Below are positions 22,206-35,225 of a stretch of 64,000 nucleotides of DNA, piece after piece. Position numbers and translations under genes: made by a program. The stretch is from Botrytis cinerea B05.10 (taxonomy: Eukaryota > Ascomycota > Leotiomycetes > Helotiales > Sclerotiniaceae). The DNA is taken from contig NC_037310.1 in the NCBI RefSeq assembly GCF_000143535.2, forward strand, positions 496,001 to 560,000, in the 5' to 3' direction. The notes under the pieces were generated by a model. It ran no database searches. It saw nothing but the letters and a program-made list of their open reading frames with translations, and was not told the DNA's origin. Position 1 is the first letter of the stretch; each line of letters opens with the position of its first letter.

Positions 22206-24387
22206 TCGAACCCGCCATTCGAACTTTCTAACCCCAATAGCCTCAAAATTGATTAGGCATTTGAGCCTATGGAATTATCTTCACAATGCGGTGGGGGGAT
22301 TAAAACGACGGGCGAGACAATTCAACGGTGAACATCTGGTGGTATGGGATAGGGTAATTCTTCTGCGGGTGATGTGACTGATTGGGTACGGGTTGATAAT
22401 TTGCTGACAGGCTTTTTGCATATGCAATACCGAAAATGGGGCTGGAAACTCTTTTGTGCGGATACGCAAGCAAAAATGGGTACGAACGGGTGTGCTTATT
22501 GGATGTTGATTCTCGAATGTTTGATCGTCGCAATCGTTGAGTCTGTTGACGATGGCGAAGATGCCAAAAGCAATAAAATCTTGCTGGGTAGATGGACCCT
22601 TATGGAGGAGATCTTTTTGTAGGTATTGTATGTATTATATAGTCCCTCGACTCCGTACCTGGCGGACGGGAGCGTTTGTCATGCTCGTACTGCAGATACA
22701 TGTGAAGATATGGAAGAATGTATCACAGGATTCGATTCGACATCAAGTCAATATTTGGTCAAGGAACTGTACTTGCTTGTGCTCCGTATTGATAAGTTAG
22801 ACTTCATTTTGGTGGTGTTCCTGTTATCGTTGATAGCCGCCAAGCTTAGCACGCTCGCACGCACGCACGGTAGATGGCGATGGCGATGGCGATGGCGATG
22901 GAGATGGAGATGGAAAATGGAACCCTCTTTTTCTTTTATACTTTGCAGCATTACAAGACGTCAATAAAATGTACTGCTAAATCATTCGTTCTTCTATGCT
23001 TGCTATACATATTCAACAAGTCTACTGACAGCAAAGTGCCCCTCGCTATCACGGTTACAAGTATCTGCCATCACCAGAGAAAAAGACACCAGAAAAAAAG
23101 ACACCAGAGAAGAAGATGCGACGAAGGGATGTTGACAAGTATCGCGGGTCCAGAAATCATTGGTCTACCACCCGCCAAGGATCCCGAAACTGTATCTACT
23201 GCATTATATGTTGTCATCTCTCTCCTCTCTACCATTCACGCGACAATGGGAACATTCGGGGCGCTCACGCGGCAAGTGCCTGTGTTGATCGTGCTGCATT
23301 TCTCCATCAATACGTATCCATCAAGAGCCCCACAAACGGTGAATGTTGGCAGAGAATTCATGTTGGAGTCTCATATTTGCGTTTGACCATCAACGATAAT
23401 GTGTACATTATGGAGCGTGTCACAAAAAACCCACCCGGATGAGGCTGTCTTTCATTTCAAGAGGGAACATGCAATGCGATGCTGGCCTCATTCTACAGTA
23501 AATGTCGCCTACGTGGATATGCACAATGTCGAGAAAGGGTTGAGGCCCGGTCGAGTTGCGGAACGGTTGGATTGCAACGTCTACCAGATTGTGGCGACCT
23601 ACTCGGAGAAATCTCACACATCTCTTCAACAAAAGGCCTGATAAAATGTCAGATCATCAAGCATTGTGACTTGTCACCCGTTGTGCTCCAGGAAGGGCAA
23701 TGCATTTCCATCATTTGGTTGTCCTCATCCCACCACTCATCGTCGGCTAGACTCTAGGCCATCTTGCCTCTGGATCTCTGGATCTCTGGATCTCCCATAT
23801 TTCCCCAAAGTACCAGCTCCCCCGTGGCCACACCATTCATCCAAGTATGAATCAACTATCCAGGAAATGTGGTAATCAATGGGAAAGGGAGCATCTGTTT
23901 GCTTGCTTGTTCAAGAGGTTTATGCGAAATCTATCTACTTATGTAGAAAAGAGTAGATATGTGGCAAGGTTGTGTATATTCTATCCAATAGTATTTTCCA
24001 TCCCAAGAAATTTACTTTTGCTCTCTGAATTGTGCTTCTGGATATTCTTCGACATTTCATGTTGGGCGCCGGGATTCTTCTCACATTGATTCCTTTCTAT
24101 TTTACACTTTCTTGGAAAGCATCAAGTAGCACGCTACAATGATATCTGCCCAAGCTACATCCATGATCTATCGTCGATGACCTTTTTTGTGTTCCGATAT
24201 CTACACCCCTGGTCATACTTGCAGCTTGCTGTTAAAGCCTGCAAACTCCACTACCCCGCAAATCCTTAACCATCCTAAAGGCTATCCGCGTATCCGATCA
24301 CATATGTTTTACAACACAAGCCTTCTTGCAAATATCTCGGTCTATCCACGACTCGAAGCTCTTTTCATCTTCTGCACAATTTACACC
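22206..24387. other. intergenic between divergent RBR ligase and SDR genes, with a GATGGC repeat
   Basis: About 2.2 kb. A (GATGGC)n then (GATGGA)n run lies at about 22873-22914 and generates artificial Met-Ala and Arg-Trp frames. A short tandem of AAAAAGACACCAG units lies at about 23081-23106, and (GGATCTCT)n at 23769-23793. The frame running to 23386 has a protein-like composition in places, but no domain and no start outside the repeat. I do not call a gene. Confidence 0.55.
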
Positions 24388-25519
24388 ATGGGAGACGACA
24401 AATATGATAGAAATGCCCTGGTCAATCGGAAATTACCTCAGATGCAGCTAGCAAAAGGCTTGAGCAATTCAACACCTCCCCCAATTGATAATGAACAAAA
24501 GTCATCAAGCTTGAATCCTGCTATCAATAGATTTGCCGTTAAAGGAAATGCAATCTGTATTGCCCCCCCCCCCCCAAATCATCATAGACAGCACTGATAA
24601 TGATCCAACCTAGTCACAGGAGGAGCAGGCACCCTAGCTTTACAAGGAGCTCGTGCCCTTCTCGAACACGGCCTCAGTGGATTAGCCCTTTATGATATCA
24701 ATCCAAAAGAAGATCACCCTGGCATATCCGCCCTGAGGGCAGATTTTCCTAGTGCCAAGATCCTATTAAAACAAGTTGATGTCACAAACGTGGAAACTTT
24801 GAATCAAGCTACCCATGAGACAGCCTCGACCTTAGGAAGTATTGATATATTGTGCTGTTATGCAGGTGTTGTGGGATGTGTGCATGCACTCGAGATAAGT
24901 GTTGAGGAGTGGAGACGCACTTTGGAGATTAATACCACCGGGGCATTTCTATGTGCACAAGCTGTTGCCAAGTATGTTTCTTTGCTGGCTCTGAATCAGT
25001 AATACTAATTTTGAATCTAGAAAAATGGTTGATCAAGGAACCGGGGGTGCAATTGTGTTCATTGCATGTTCGTCTTCAGAAGTCCAAAATGGTCAACTAA
25101 CAATTGAGTGTACGCTGACAACTATTTCTAGCTATATCTGGCCATACCGTTAACTATCCTCAACCTCAAATTGCCTACAATGTCTCCAAATCTTCTTTAC
25201 TTCATATGAAATCATGTCTTGCAGCTGAGTGGTCTCGATATGGTATCCGTACGAATACTATTTCTCCTGGTTATATGGATACTATTCTCAATGAAGGTGA
25301 TGGATTAGAAGAAGCAAGGAATATTTGGACTTCCAGAAATCCGATCGGTAGGATGGGGAATGTTGAAGAATTAAGTGGAGCTTTGGTGCTTTTGTGTAGT
25401 GGAGCCGGAAGTTATATTACTGGAGCTGATTTGGTTGTTGATGGTAAGTTTTATGGTCATGATGGGACATCCGTGGAAGATATACTGATTGATTGTTAGG
25501 AGGTCAAACTGTTTTTTGA
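24388..25519 (+). CDS. short-chain dehydrogenase/reductase, 301 aa (xylulose/sorbose reductase-like)
   Basis: Exons 24388-24556, 24614-24971, 25021-25067, 25132-25443 and 25500-25519 join in frame. This is a classical SDR: cofactor motif TGGAGTLALQGA near the N-terminus, NAG-equivalent CYAGVVG, catalytic Ser in SISGHTVNYPQPQ, the YxxxK pair as YNVSK, and an ISPGYMDT segment after it. The ending GADLVVDGGQTVF is typical. The pattern resembles fungal L-xylulose, sorbose or mannitol-type NADP(H) polyol dehydrogenases; substrate is inferred only by resemblance. Two introns are slightly odd. The first carries a long C run next to its donor (GTATTG then about 12-13 C), and the third uses GTTCGT as donor. 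Both are supported by exact frame restoration. The product is probably cytosolic. Confidence 0.85.
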
Positions 25520-25878
25520 ATGATTAGAAGGATTCTGGAAGGCCACAACGAGGGGGAAGTGTAGTGACATGGTCTTCAACAATTAGGTCATTAAGTATTC
25601 TTTCAGATATCTATCGAATATCATATTGTCATTTCTATGGCCCTAAGAATTGAAATTTTGAATTGTGCAGTGTAGGTTACCTCTTGTAGTAGAGTCGATT
25701 CCTCTGCGCGATTACTATCTTTCCAGATTTGTTTCTAGTGTCATAATCGCCGCTTGGGGTTGATCTGGCAGTCTTTTTAACGATTATTTCCTCGATAGTT
25801 GGATTTATTTGCAAAATGAACTGACATTCCTTCACTTGGGGAGATATAGATAGAATCATTTGCCAAAGGTTTTGAGTA

Positions 25879-25914
<36 letters not shown>

Positions 25915-28900
25915 CTTCAAAGAATCGCTCTGTTTTCACATATTGATAGGAGTATTAAATTCTAGGTTGAGGTGTATGAGGATCTAGAATGTTTGGTCAT
26001 ACATTCTTGATTCAATTATGATGGTATAAGATGCCAAAGAAATAAATGAAAAAGAAAAGCAGTAATTCACTCAAGTTGTTTGATATTTGATCCTTTATTA
26101 AAGTCAGTAAAACCAAATTCCTGAATGTTTAAGTCGTCACCCCCCCTCAATGGCCAGATATCTCATCTATCCCCGTCGAAACCATTCATCATCTTCGATC
26201 TGTGGACTTGATTGACGCGCCAATACCTACTTCATGGGGAACCCACGAACGTCAAAAGTAGTCCAATCGTTGACAAAATTTCAAGAATCTCAAGAAATTC
26301 CAACTCGCATTTATAAGTTGGTGATTGGGAATCCCACTACCTCTGGCAGGTCATACTTCATCATCCCCTATCCCCGCAAACTCTGTGCTAAACCATTGTG
26401 GATTCTGACCACCAGACGCTCTTCGCAAACCGCCGCCCTAAAAATAAAAAAAATAAAAACCAACTACTGGGGCTCATATTGGCGATTGGACAATTGGTAG
26501 AGACAAAAAAGTATACATGACGATGATGAAACTCTTGCCGTGGTCACTCCGTTCGAAGTTATACCAGGCTTCAAGCACAACCATGACAGGCGAACGGGCA
26601 AAGTGAAGACCCAAGCGAAAATCCAAGAAAGACGCGAAGAGATTAATATTGCACAGTCTGCTTTGCAAGATTCATGAAGAAAGCAACGTGTGGGAAGACT
26701 ACAGTATAGATTTGGGGGTTTCTCAAGTCTGCCTTTTTCCCCTTCATCACTTTCAGTCCAACACTAGCGGATAAATCTCCGTGACGACGACGAGTAACTC
26801 CAAATAATCCGGTCTATTGGATATCACTCAGTTCTCCAGCACATATTCCATGTTGGCGATCTTCTCCATCACTAGTTTGAGTCTTGAGGATAGAGCCTAC
26901 CGTATATATATATATATATATATATATCTATCGGCCTATCATTTTTGCTACGAAGCTGTCAGCAGTGGTCGCAATGGGTGGCTTGGGTAGTACGGCTGGA
27001 TATGGATACCTGTGGGCATATCTAGGTAGGTGGCTTGGGGGATGAAAAAAAAGCTATATCTACCTAGGTATTAATCAATGAGTGGCTATGAGTATTAATA
27101 TTTCATTTTTATAAATTGATTAAATAGAGTGTATGTAGTATTGATAGTGTTTCATAGGTAAGCTTTATTCGTTTAGGATTTTATCTCATTATAATAAAAA
27201 ATCACCAACTATTAATTTCAGTTTCAGAAATAATTTCATTGATTTTTGAATGTAAAATATATATATATATATATATTGTAAATCTATAGATATCTATAAA
27301 AACTTGTAAATATAAATAGGTATTTTGAATTACTTATAATAATTAAGTATTTGAGTAAGTTATCTGATTGGCTACTTATTAATATAATAATAGCTTGAGT
27401 ATGGGTTTTGGAAAATTAATACGAAATTCATTCATTGCGATTATTAGCTGTTAGTCGTGAGATAAAAGATATTTGTAGATGTATAAATGTCACAATGAAA
27501 TACCAAGAGCTATCTTATAATTTGATACTTATTTCATTATTATTCGCTAGCCTTACAAATTATTTATACATCAACAACTTAGAAACCCATTCGAATCGAT
27601 TTTTTAAATAATATAAAGTTATATTTGTTAACAATATAGATTTAAATAAACATTTATCAAATGTAAATGTTATTCAATAATTTATATTGATATTCAAATT
27701 AAATAAAAAAAATAAAGTGATTTGTTGAATATTGATATTAAGTTATAAAATGTCAGGAGTAATTCACTTTCCTATTAATTCATAAAAGCATGAAGTATTC
27801 TAAATACTTTTGAAATAGTAAATCTATTATATATACTCAATCAGATAATCGCTTTTTAATACTCACTTTTGTTTTGTATAAATCTATTCAATATATATTA
27901 ATCAAAAAGTAATTAGCAATTTCATAAATATAAGAATTCTATAAATATAGAATATTAAAAATACAATAATTGTAATTAAATTAATCATCGAAATTGAATT
28001 CAAAACACAAAATACAATTATTCTTATTCAAATTTATACAAATAAGAATTTCAGAATAAGATATTCTTATATTTAAAATATAATATTAGAAGTGATTCAC
28101 TTTCTTATTGATTTATAAAAGCGTAGAGTATTTTAGATACTTTTGAAATAGTAGATCTATTATATATATTTAATCAGGTGATTGTTTCTTGATATTCATT
28201 TCCGTTTTGTATGAATCTATTCAGTATGTGTCAATCAAAAAAGAGCTAGCAATTTTATAAATATAGGAATTCTATAAACATAGAATACTAGAAATATAAT
28301 AATTGTAATTGAATTCATCATCAAAGTTAAATTCAAAACATAATTATCCTCACTCAGATTTATACGAAGAAGAATTTTAAAATAAGATATTTTTGTATTT
28401 CAAATACAATATCAAAAATAATTCACTTTCTTATTAATTTATAAAAGTATAAAGTATTCTAAATACTTCTGAAATAGTGAATCTACTATATATATTCAAT
28501 CAAATGATCGCTCCCTGATATAAAAAGCTATAAAATATGAATTTATAAATTTTGAAAATTTATATAATAATCTTGTTAATAAGCTTTATCAAATCTATAA
28601 TATAACTTTTATCAACATTTAATAACATTTGTTATATTTGTTACTTTATATTTTGTAGATTTACAAAACTTAGGTTAAATTATTAATCAATAAATTACTT
28701 TGTTAATAAATTGAAAAAACGATTTGAATGAGCTTTTATTAAGGTTCATTAGTTCACCAGTCATTACTGATGAGCTCTACTTACAGCTTACAGCTTACTG
28801 CTTACATAATGCGGGGTCATGCTTGCTATGTAATTTGACACCTGCTCTTTGTTCTCAATGATCACAAAATAATCCGCGTCACAAATCCTGAGCTTAACAA

Positions 28901-28915
28901 ATTTGAGTCACAGAG
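25520..28915. other. AT-rich intergenic block, 3.4 kb, RIP-like
   Basis: Holds a pure T tract (25881-25914, 34 T), a TA dinucleotide run near 26902-26925, another AT run near 27258-27276, and a 27.1-28.75 kb core that is overwhelmingly A+T with the ~330-bp repeats listed separately. TAGGTAGG/CTACCTAGGTA motifs occur at about 27023 and 27060, at the edge of the core. No gene is supported. The composition is consistent with repeat-induced point mutation of old repeats (inference). Confidence 0.8.
27752..28521. repeat. diverged direct tandem repeat, ~330-bp unit, 2.3 copies
   Basis: The landmark ATTCACTTTC recurs at 27762, 28095 and 28421 (spacings 333 and 326). Each is followed by TATTAATTTATAAAAG-like sequence, a run ending in AAATACTT(T/C)TGAAATAGT, then CTATTATATATA and an AATCA-GAT(C/T)G block. 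Copies 1 and 2 are full length (about 27752-28084 and 28085-28410). The third stops after about 110 bp. Most differences are C/T or G/A. Confidence 0.85.
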
Positions 28916-28919
28916 TTAA

Positions 28920-30082
28920 ATATGGAGACAAGATGGCGACGAAGAAAGGGTATTGTCAGAGAGTTTAAAGTCGATATTGCAAAATGGCATCAATGCTGGT
29001 GTTCCAGGTGTCTCCGCTGCGATAGCTACGTCTAAAGGCATTATTATATGGCGGGATTCTGCTGGTTTTGCGGCCCTAGAAAAGACCACCCTGATCAATG
29101 ACTCGACTATATTTGGAATCGGGAGTATCACCAAAGTATTCGTGGCGGTTATCATCCTCCAACTCATCGACGAAAGTCAACTCAATGTGTCAGACAAAAT
29201 CAGTGAACATTTGGACCAGAATGATTTAGATGGCATTGGTAATGCGAACGATGCAACAATTGGCCGCGGGTGTCGAAAGTTGGGGAGAGGATCCAAACTG
29301 GATCATGGAAGCAAGGGGTAAAAAACTGGATCCCAAAACAATCTGGGGCAAGAAAGATGCATTGAAGTATGTTAGAAGACCATCTAAGCTTGAAACTGGT
29401 CGTTTCTCTTATTCCAACACAAATCACACTCTTTTGGGGTTGATAATTGAAAAAAATTACCAGTCACTCAGCAGAGAGCGAGATCCGTCGAAGAATACTC
29501 GATCCTTTGAATTTAATGGATACATTTCTGGAAGGGTTCGAAGAGGTGGGACTACGAAAGAAGAATATACCACATAGATATCATTATTCTACAGACACAT
29601 TTCGCAACACAGCAGGAGTCTGCCCAGCGTTTTCCGAGTATATATGAATGAGACAAGATCTCATCAACGCAACTGAGTCAAACCTATCAGTAGAATGGGC
29701 AGCCGGTGGAATGATCTCCTCAACTTGTGCCCTTCTCAAGTTTGCAATTTCTCTTCGGGATGGAAAGTTGCTTAGTCCCTCATCATTGCATCTTCTCACA
29801 ATGTGGCAGCCGGCTAGAAAATCAACAGAAATTGGCCATGGAATCTTCAGATTTGAACATCCCACTACACACAAAAATTGGCTTGGACATAATGGAAGCG
29901 TACTCGGATTCACCGGATCTCTTTGGTGGAATGAGGAACTCGATTGCGCTGTAGGTGTTCTTGCGAATGTGGGAACGATGCATGCTGGAAAAGTTTCATC
30001 GAGTGCGCCTCAAATAGTCTTCGAATCCGAGTTTCTAGAGATAGCCATGAAGTTGACTAATATTGCTGTGAAAGATGAATAA
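28920..30082 (+). pseudogene. broken beta-lactamase-family serine hydrolase
   Basis: The class C beta-lactamase/DD-peptidase-like fold is evident: SxxK as GSITKVF in the first segment, Tyr motif YSN (SYSNTNHTLLG) in the second, and a C-terminal HNGSVLGFTGSLWWNEE segment that resembles the family's third motif region. The gene is not intact. The first frame (28953-29321) lacks an ATG and leaves the conserved frame near 29255, where about eight expected residues are also missing. The next frame (29230-29577) is lost at an A run near 29448-29454. A TGA at 29645-29647 interrupts the third frame before the last 144 codons (29648-30082). No pair of splice sites repairs these breaks. In fungi such genes are often secondary-metabolism esterases or transesterases. 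This copy lies at the edge of the AT-rich block and has probably decayed. Confidence 0.82.
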
Positions 30083-32352
30083 CTATCAATTTAGAGGATA
30101 GTGCTATCTTTACAAATGTTGTAATAGTCTCGAAGTTTTCGGTCAGTTCCTAGAATTTTAAGTCGCTCAAAAATATTGACTCCGACGCCCCTTCATGCAT
30201 CACCCTAGGAGAGAAGCAGATTGAGGCCAGATTTTCTTTTGAGCCGCGTATTGGTAAAGGTAGGGGTCAGAATGTTGAGTTCACTAGTTTTGAGAACGGC
30301 TCACGTCTCTTCATAGTGATGTTTAATCTTAATAATCGACCAGATTGATCCACTTCTTTCTCTTATGTTAATATCCATCTTTTCTGTTATGGAGAGGGGT
30401 GACTATCAATGTAACAGCATATGCAGGATTAGAAATCGAAAGTGGAAGCTGCTACTTGCAAGCTGTTACTTGGAAAGGTATATAATCAACAGGAAGTTCC
30501 ACTTGACGATCTGTATATTTGAAGGTTGAGCTTCACGTCGTGAAGGGATTGTTATTCTACATGGAGCAGATTTGAATCCGCCCAAGTTTCCAAGAGAAAT
30601 GGTTGGTTGCGAGTAATACACCTAAATTAGTGTTGGGTGTTGACCGCTGGTTTAACGAACAAAATTGCCATTTCCCAGATCTCGGCTCTCCAAGTGGAGC
30701 GGAAACCAAGATCAAGGCAATCTGCACACGCTTATCGATTTCTACCTACTCCACGATGCGTCACATCTGTAATTGAAGTATGCCAGTGGTATGCCAGTGG
30801 CGTCGGGCTACAACCGTGGAGCCGAGGTAAGCGGGATTGCCTGGCACACTCATATTCCCCGCCCCCCACTATCCCCCAAAGGTAATGTTCTCCGGGGTTA
30901 CATTCGTACCCACACGAGACACGAGTGATATGCGGAGCGTTGTCCCAGATTTTAGGTGGAGCGGAACTAACGCTCAATAGAGTCCAGGTATCTTATCGTG
31001 GTGAGCGAGGTGAGCCCTTGTCGAGCAAGCCAACTCCCAGTGAGCTGGCTACCTCTTATCATAAACTCGGATTTTGATCAAGTAAGTGCCTTACTCATTG
31101 CCCAGGACACATGTGCATCTCTCTCACACGCATCGTATCATGCATCGCGACTATTGAATTGCCCTCATATCTCGTACTCGTATCCAGGACTTGGATGGCC
31201 AAGAGCCCATCATGGCGTGAACGTTTGTCTGCATCGTTGAAAAAAGCTTTACACCTTCCCGTTAGAGTACGCGTTAAAAAAGCTTAGCTTCAAAGACCTT
31301 TGAAACCTGCGCATTACAGCTGTTCAATTGCGAGCCCCATTTATTTGCCGGTTCGGACTCCGACGCTTACACCTTATAGCTCATAGCGTATCTCTTCTCT
31401 CCATGCTCCGGCCACAACAACAACTTAAAGGGTCATGTGGTTGTCCTCCGCTGGCGTCCCCGCTCGATTGATTGGAGATCCATAAAAGAACCCGCAAGGT
31501 GGAATGATTTTGCACGCCTTTTCTCCATGTTTCCGATCGGTGGCAAGCCCTTTTGATCGTCGGTTGCTTCTCCGCACGAGGCAAAGACTCTTCGTGTTGG
31601 AGAGGAAGTGACGCTGTCCACGTATGTCCACACGCGCGTTTGTGAGAATTCCCTGTGCAAATCGCCCGTTTTGCGCCTCAACTTTCCAATCATTTCTTGC
31701 AGCATCTCGAGCACACCGCATTGAGTATTGTTTGCAAGGCGCGAGAATGGAACGGAACGGCGAGAGTGACTGAGGAAAGAAAGCGGAGTTACGATGGTGG
31801 AGCCCCGGGGTGGAGCGCGGGGAAGTTTTACACAACAGGTTAGCGCCGTTGGGGAAACCTAATTTGACAGTACGGGGTGCGGGGGGCAAATTCTCAACGA
31901 GGGATAGCTTCTTCCAACAATCAACCAATTTCAATTCGCGCGCATGGAACTTCACGCAAACTCAATTCTTTCCAATTGGCTCTGGCTTGCATCACCGTCG
32001 AAGCCTCATGTACAAAAATAGAGAAGCTCCTGGGGGCGGGGCGGACCCGGAAGGTAGAGTAGTCCCATGCTGAAGCGATTTTACCACCAATAAGCATCTT
32101 TCCGGACATGCAAAGATCAACAGGATATAATGTCCCGATGCCCCCAATGTACCCAGGTACCTTTTCATCCTCTCTGTGACAATACTCAATTGATCCTGTC
32201 AACAGCCATTGTTGATACAAGATAGGAAAGCTCTACCGTGCTCTTTCCGCACCTGAATTGAAGCTTCCGAGCTTCCGAGCTTCCGTTCATCTCGTTGAGC
32301 TTTGGCAAGATACTCTGCAGAGACGAAACAACATTACAGAACATCATTCAAG
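30083..32352. other. intergenic, 2.3 kb, higher G+C, likely the transporter's long promoter
   Basis: No gene is supported. Overlapping frames on both strands at 31.4-32.2 kb (longest 176 aa, minus) have no domain or splice pattern. Small tandem repeats are seen: GTATGCCAGTG twice at about 30779-30800 and GCTTCCGA three times at about 32262-32285, just before the transporter's start. Confidence 0.55.
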
Positions 32353-34192
32353 ATGGCGACGACTGGAGCGGATGTGCACGGCGAGAAGGCCGATATTGAA
32401 AGCTTGAAGGCCCACAACCACGAACATGCTGAAGTGCTAGCTGATAAGGATGTTATGAACGATGCTTTCGAGGGGGAAACTCGAGAGCACGAGATGGGCA
32501 TGTGGGAGGCTGCCAAACAACATCCCATGGCTTGCTTTTGGGCATTTACCTTTTGTTTCACCATTGTGAGTCCCCAACGATTATAGCAATACCTCGCAGA
32601 ATCTCTTCTAATCCAACCTAGGTGATGGAATCGTTCGACATGTTCTTGAATGGCAATTTTGTTGCACTAGGGTTTTTCCAAAAGACTTACGGTGTCCAAC
32701 AATCTGATGGATCATTCGCCGTAGAAACAAAATGGCAAAGTGCACTCTTTCAGGCAGGTCAATGCGGTGCCTTCGTTGGTGTCTTCTTGGCTGGCCCTGT
32801 TACCAACCGTCTTGGATACCGTTGGACTACAATTATTGGCTTGATCATGATGAATGCCACAATTTTCATCTCTTTCTTCGTAAGTAGCGTGTTTCTTCTC
32901 GATGTCTGTAATACTCAATGGCTAATGATGACTACAATCTAGGCCGATTCTCTCGCCGTACTTACAATCGGTCAAGCATTCGAAGGTGTTCCTTGGGGAT
33001 TTTTTATCGCAAATGCTCCAGCGTATGCAAGTGAAGTCGTTCCTCTCTCACTTCGAGGTGCATGTACTGCTACTCTTCAAATGTCTTGGTCTATTGGCAG
33101 TATAATTGTCGCTGCTGCCACATATGGTTACAACAAAAAGAATAGTTCATGGGCCTGGAGGGCGCCTCTTGCTTTGCAATGGCTTTTCCCCGTAAGTATT
33201 TCGTTCCAGACTCTAAAGATGTAAAGGCTCATTCGTATAGACTCCACTCTTGATCCTTATCTTCTTCGCCCCAGAATCGCCTTGGTGGTTGATACGACGA
33301 GGTCGCAAGGAAGAAGCTCTTCGATCCATTACGCGTCTTGGTAATAAATCTGAAGGTTATGCTGAAGGTCAAATTGCCATGATGGAGCGCACCGTTGAGA
33401 TTGAAAAGAAATTAGGAGGAGACCCAACTCTTCTTGACCTCTTCAGAGGTACTGATTTGAGACGAACAACTATCACTTGCTTGATGTACGCATCACAAAA
33501 TTTTGCTGGAAATCTTATTGCGAATCAAGCTACCTTTTTCTTCGAGCGTAAGTGAACCTCTTCTCTTTGAAACATGAAATCGTGATTGGCTAATTTTAAT
33601 AATGTGTTCAGAAGCCGGAATCTCCCCAGACTTTTCTTTCAAACTTAATTTGATTAACTCATGCCTTCAATTGGTTGCCAATGTATTTTCGTGGCCTCTC
33701 ACCGCCAGATTCGGTCGTCGAACAATCTACCTTTGGGGTACAGCAACCAACGTCACTCTCCTCTTCATTCTTGGTATCTGCGCCTCCATTCCACAGAATA
33801 GCCAGACCAACTACGCTCAAGCATGCTTGGGAATAATTATTTCGTTCGTCTTCGCCGGAACTCTCGGTCCAATTTCGTACAGCATTATTGCCGAAACATC
33901 CTCTGTCCGCCTTCGTGCTTTGAGCACCGGTGTTGGTCGTGCTGCCTACTACGTTGCAGAAATTCCTATGATTTATCTTGCCTCACAAATGCTTAACTCA
34001 ACCGGATGGAATCTTGCAGGAAAGTGCGGATTTGTTTGGGGTAGCACCGCTGTTGTCTGCTGGGTCATGGCCTACTTCTTCCTTCCCGAGCTCAAAAATC
34101 GCTCTTACCGCGAAACCGACATTCTTTTCAACCGAAAGATTTCTGCAAGGAAATTCAAGTCGACTGTCATTAGTGTTACGGATAACGACTAA
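32353..34192 (+). CDS. MFS sugar/H+ symporter, alpha-glucoside (maltose) permease type
   Basis: Exons 32353-32565, 32622-32879, 32943-33191, 33241-33547 and 33612-34192 (all GT-AG) join in frame to 535 aa, normal for 12-TM fungal sugar porters. An acidic hydrophilic N-terminus of about 60 residues precedes TM1. Sugar-porter marks are GPVTNRLGYRWTT after TM2, a PESPWWLIRRGRKEEA loop after TM6, ARFGRRTIYLWG after TM8 and a PELKNRSYRETDILF tail after TM12. The segment ESFDMFLNGNFVALGFF with the PESPWWL loop resembles the MAL/alpha-glucoside permease branch more than glucose transporters. It probably imports di- or oligosaccharides at the plasma membrane. Substrate assignment is by family resemblance. 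Confidence 0.88.
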
Positions 34193-35225
34193 GGTGGTGT
34201 TGGTACAAGATTAAAAGAGTAATATACCTTGTAATTAGAAATGGGTGGGATTCGTAATTCATGTCTTGCCTCCCAAGTAGTAGTCAAGAGCATCACTATA
34301 GAATATAGAAATTAGATAGAACATAGAAACGAAATATAGAGCACGTATCATTCTTAATTGGTAATCTTTGAAGATATCTGGATATGAGCATATTTCAATT
34401 TCTTTTCCTGGAGCTCTACCTATCAGAGCTCCACTACTTCATTGCTCATGAAATCAAACCGGCCCTGATTAGTATCGGGATACTGGCAATGCCGGGATAT
34501 CTTCTTTCTTGTGTTGTCGCGTCGTCTCGGGCATGTTATGTTACCTAATGTATAAAGATCTTGTACACATTTACTAGGTAAATGTTTATAAGGAGAGTCT
34601 CCATCTCAAGATACAAAGATGAAAGTCCACCTTATTTGAAAATATTCTACGTCGAGTTCAGCAATCTGCTTAATATCGAAAGTTTCGCTCCAACGCTTTG
34701 TCTCAGATTCAACGAAGTTTATATTGAATCTTACATAGAATGAAGATTGCTTAGTAGTGGCTATGAAGATGAACATTCTGTCAATTTTCAGGAAACAATC
34801 TCTCCAATCTGAGATGTAGTATTGTGAAACAATAAGCATGATACACTGAGAGTCTAATAAAAGTGTAGATGATCTGTCAGCACTAATGCAAGGCATTTTG
34901 GTGAGTACGTAAAATAATACCAGCATTTTCAGCTCTGTCGATCAATTCCGTAGAACTTCATTATGTTTCATAATACTGCAATGAGGGTCATTTATGTAGA
35001 ACTAACAACTAGCAATCCAGGTCAATTAATCAAGACGTTGGAGAAGCGGCTAAAAAGCGGCAAGCGACTATGGCTACAGTCAGCAAGCAAGATCAAAAGG
35101 GAGAAAAATATCACAAGTACCTATATCCCCAATCTTCGCCGACTTTCCTTTGGATTTTCATACTTGAGTTTCCTGCTATATACGTAAAAAACCTTCCAAG
35201 ATGCCCTTATGATTCAGCCAATTGA
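34193..35225. other. intergenic, about 1 kb
   Basis: Contains the convergent 3' ends of the sugar transporter and of the gene fragment ending at 35226. A minus-strand frame at 34606-34926 (106 aa) has a partly protein-like composition, but no start context, domain or splice partner, so it is not called. Confidence 0.5.

Noticed and set aside
22874..23386. 170-aa plus-strand frame starting in the GATGGC repeat
   Set aside because: The start is an artefact of the repeat; the rest lacks any domain or conserved pattern.
29250..29300. Intron that would repair the beta-lactamase-like gene
   Set aside because: The only GT...AG pair gives a 42-nt intron that removes conserved sequence and does not fix the later A-run slip or the TGA.
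31425..31955. 176-aa minus-strand open frame upstream of the sugar transporter
   Set aside because: Several overlapping frames on both strands in a G+C-richer promoter; no domain, and stop-free length alone is weak evidence.
34606..34926. 106-aa minus-strand frame
   Set aside because: Composition is partly protein-like but there is no domain, no splice junction and no start context.
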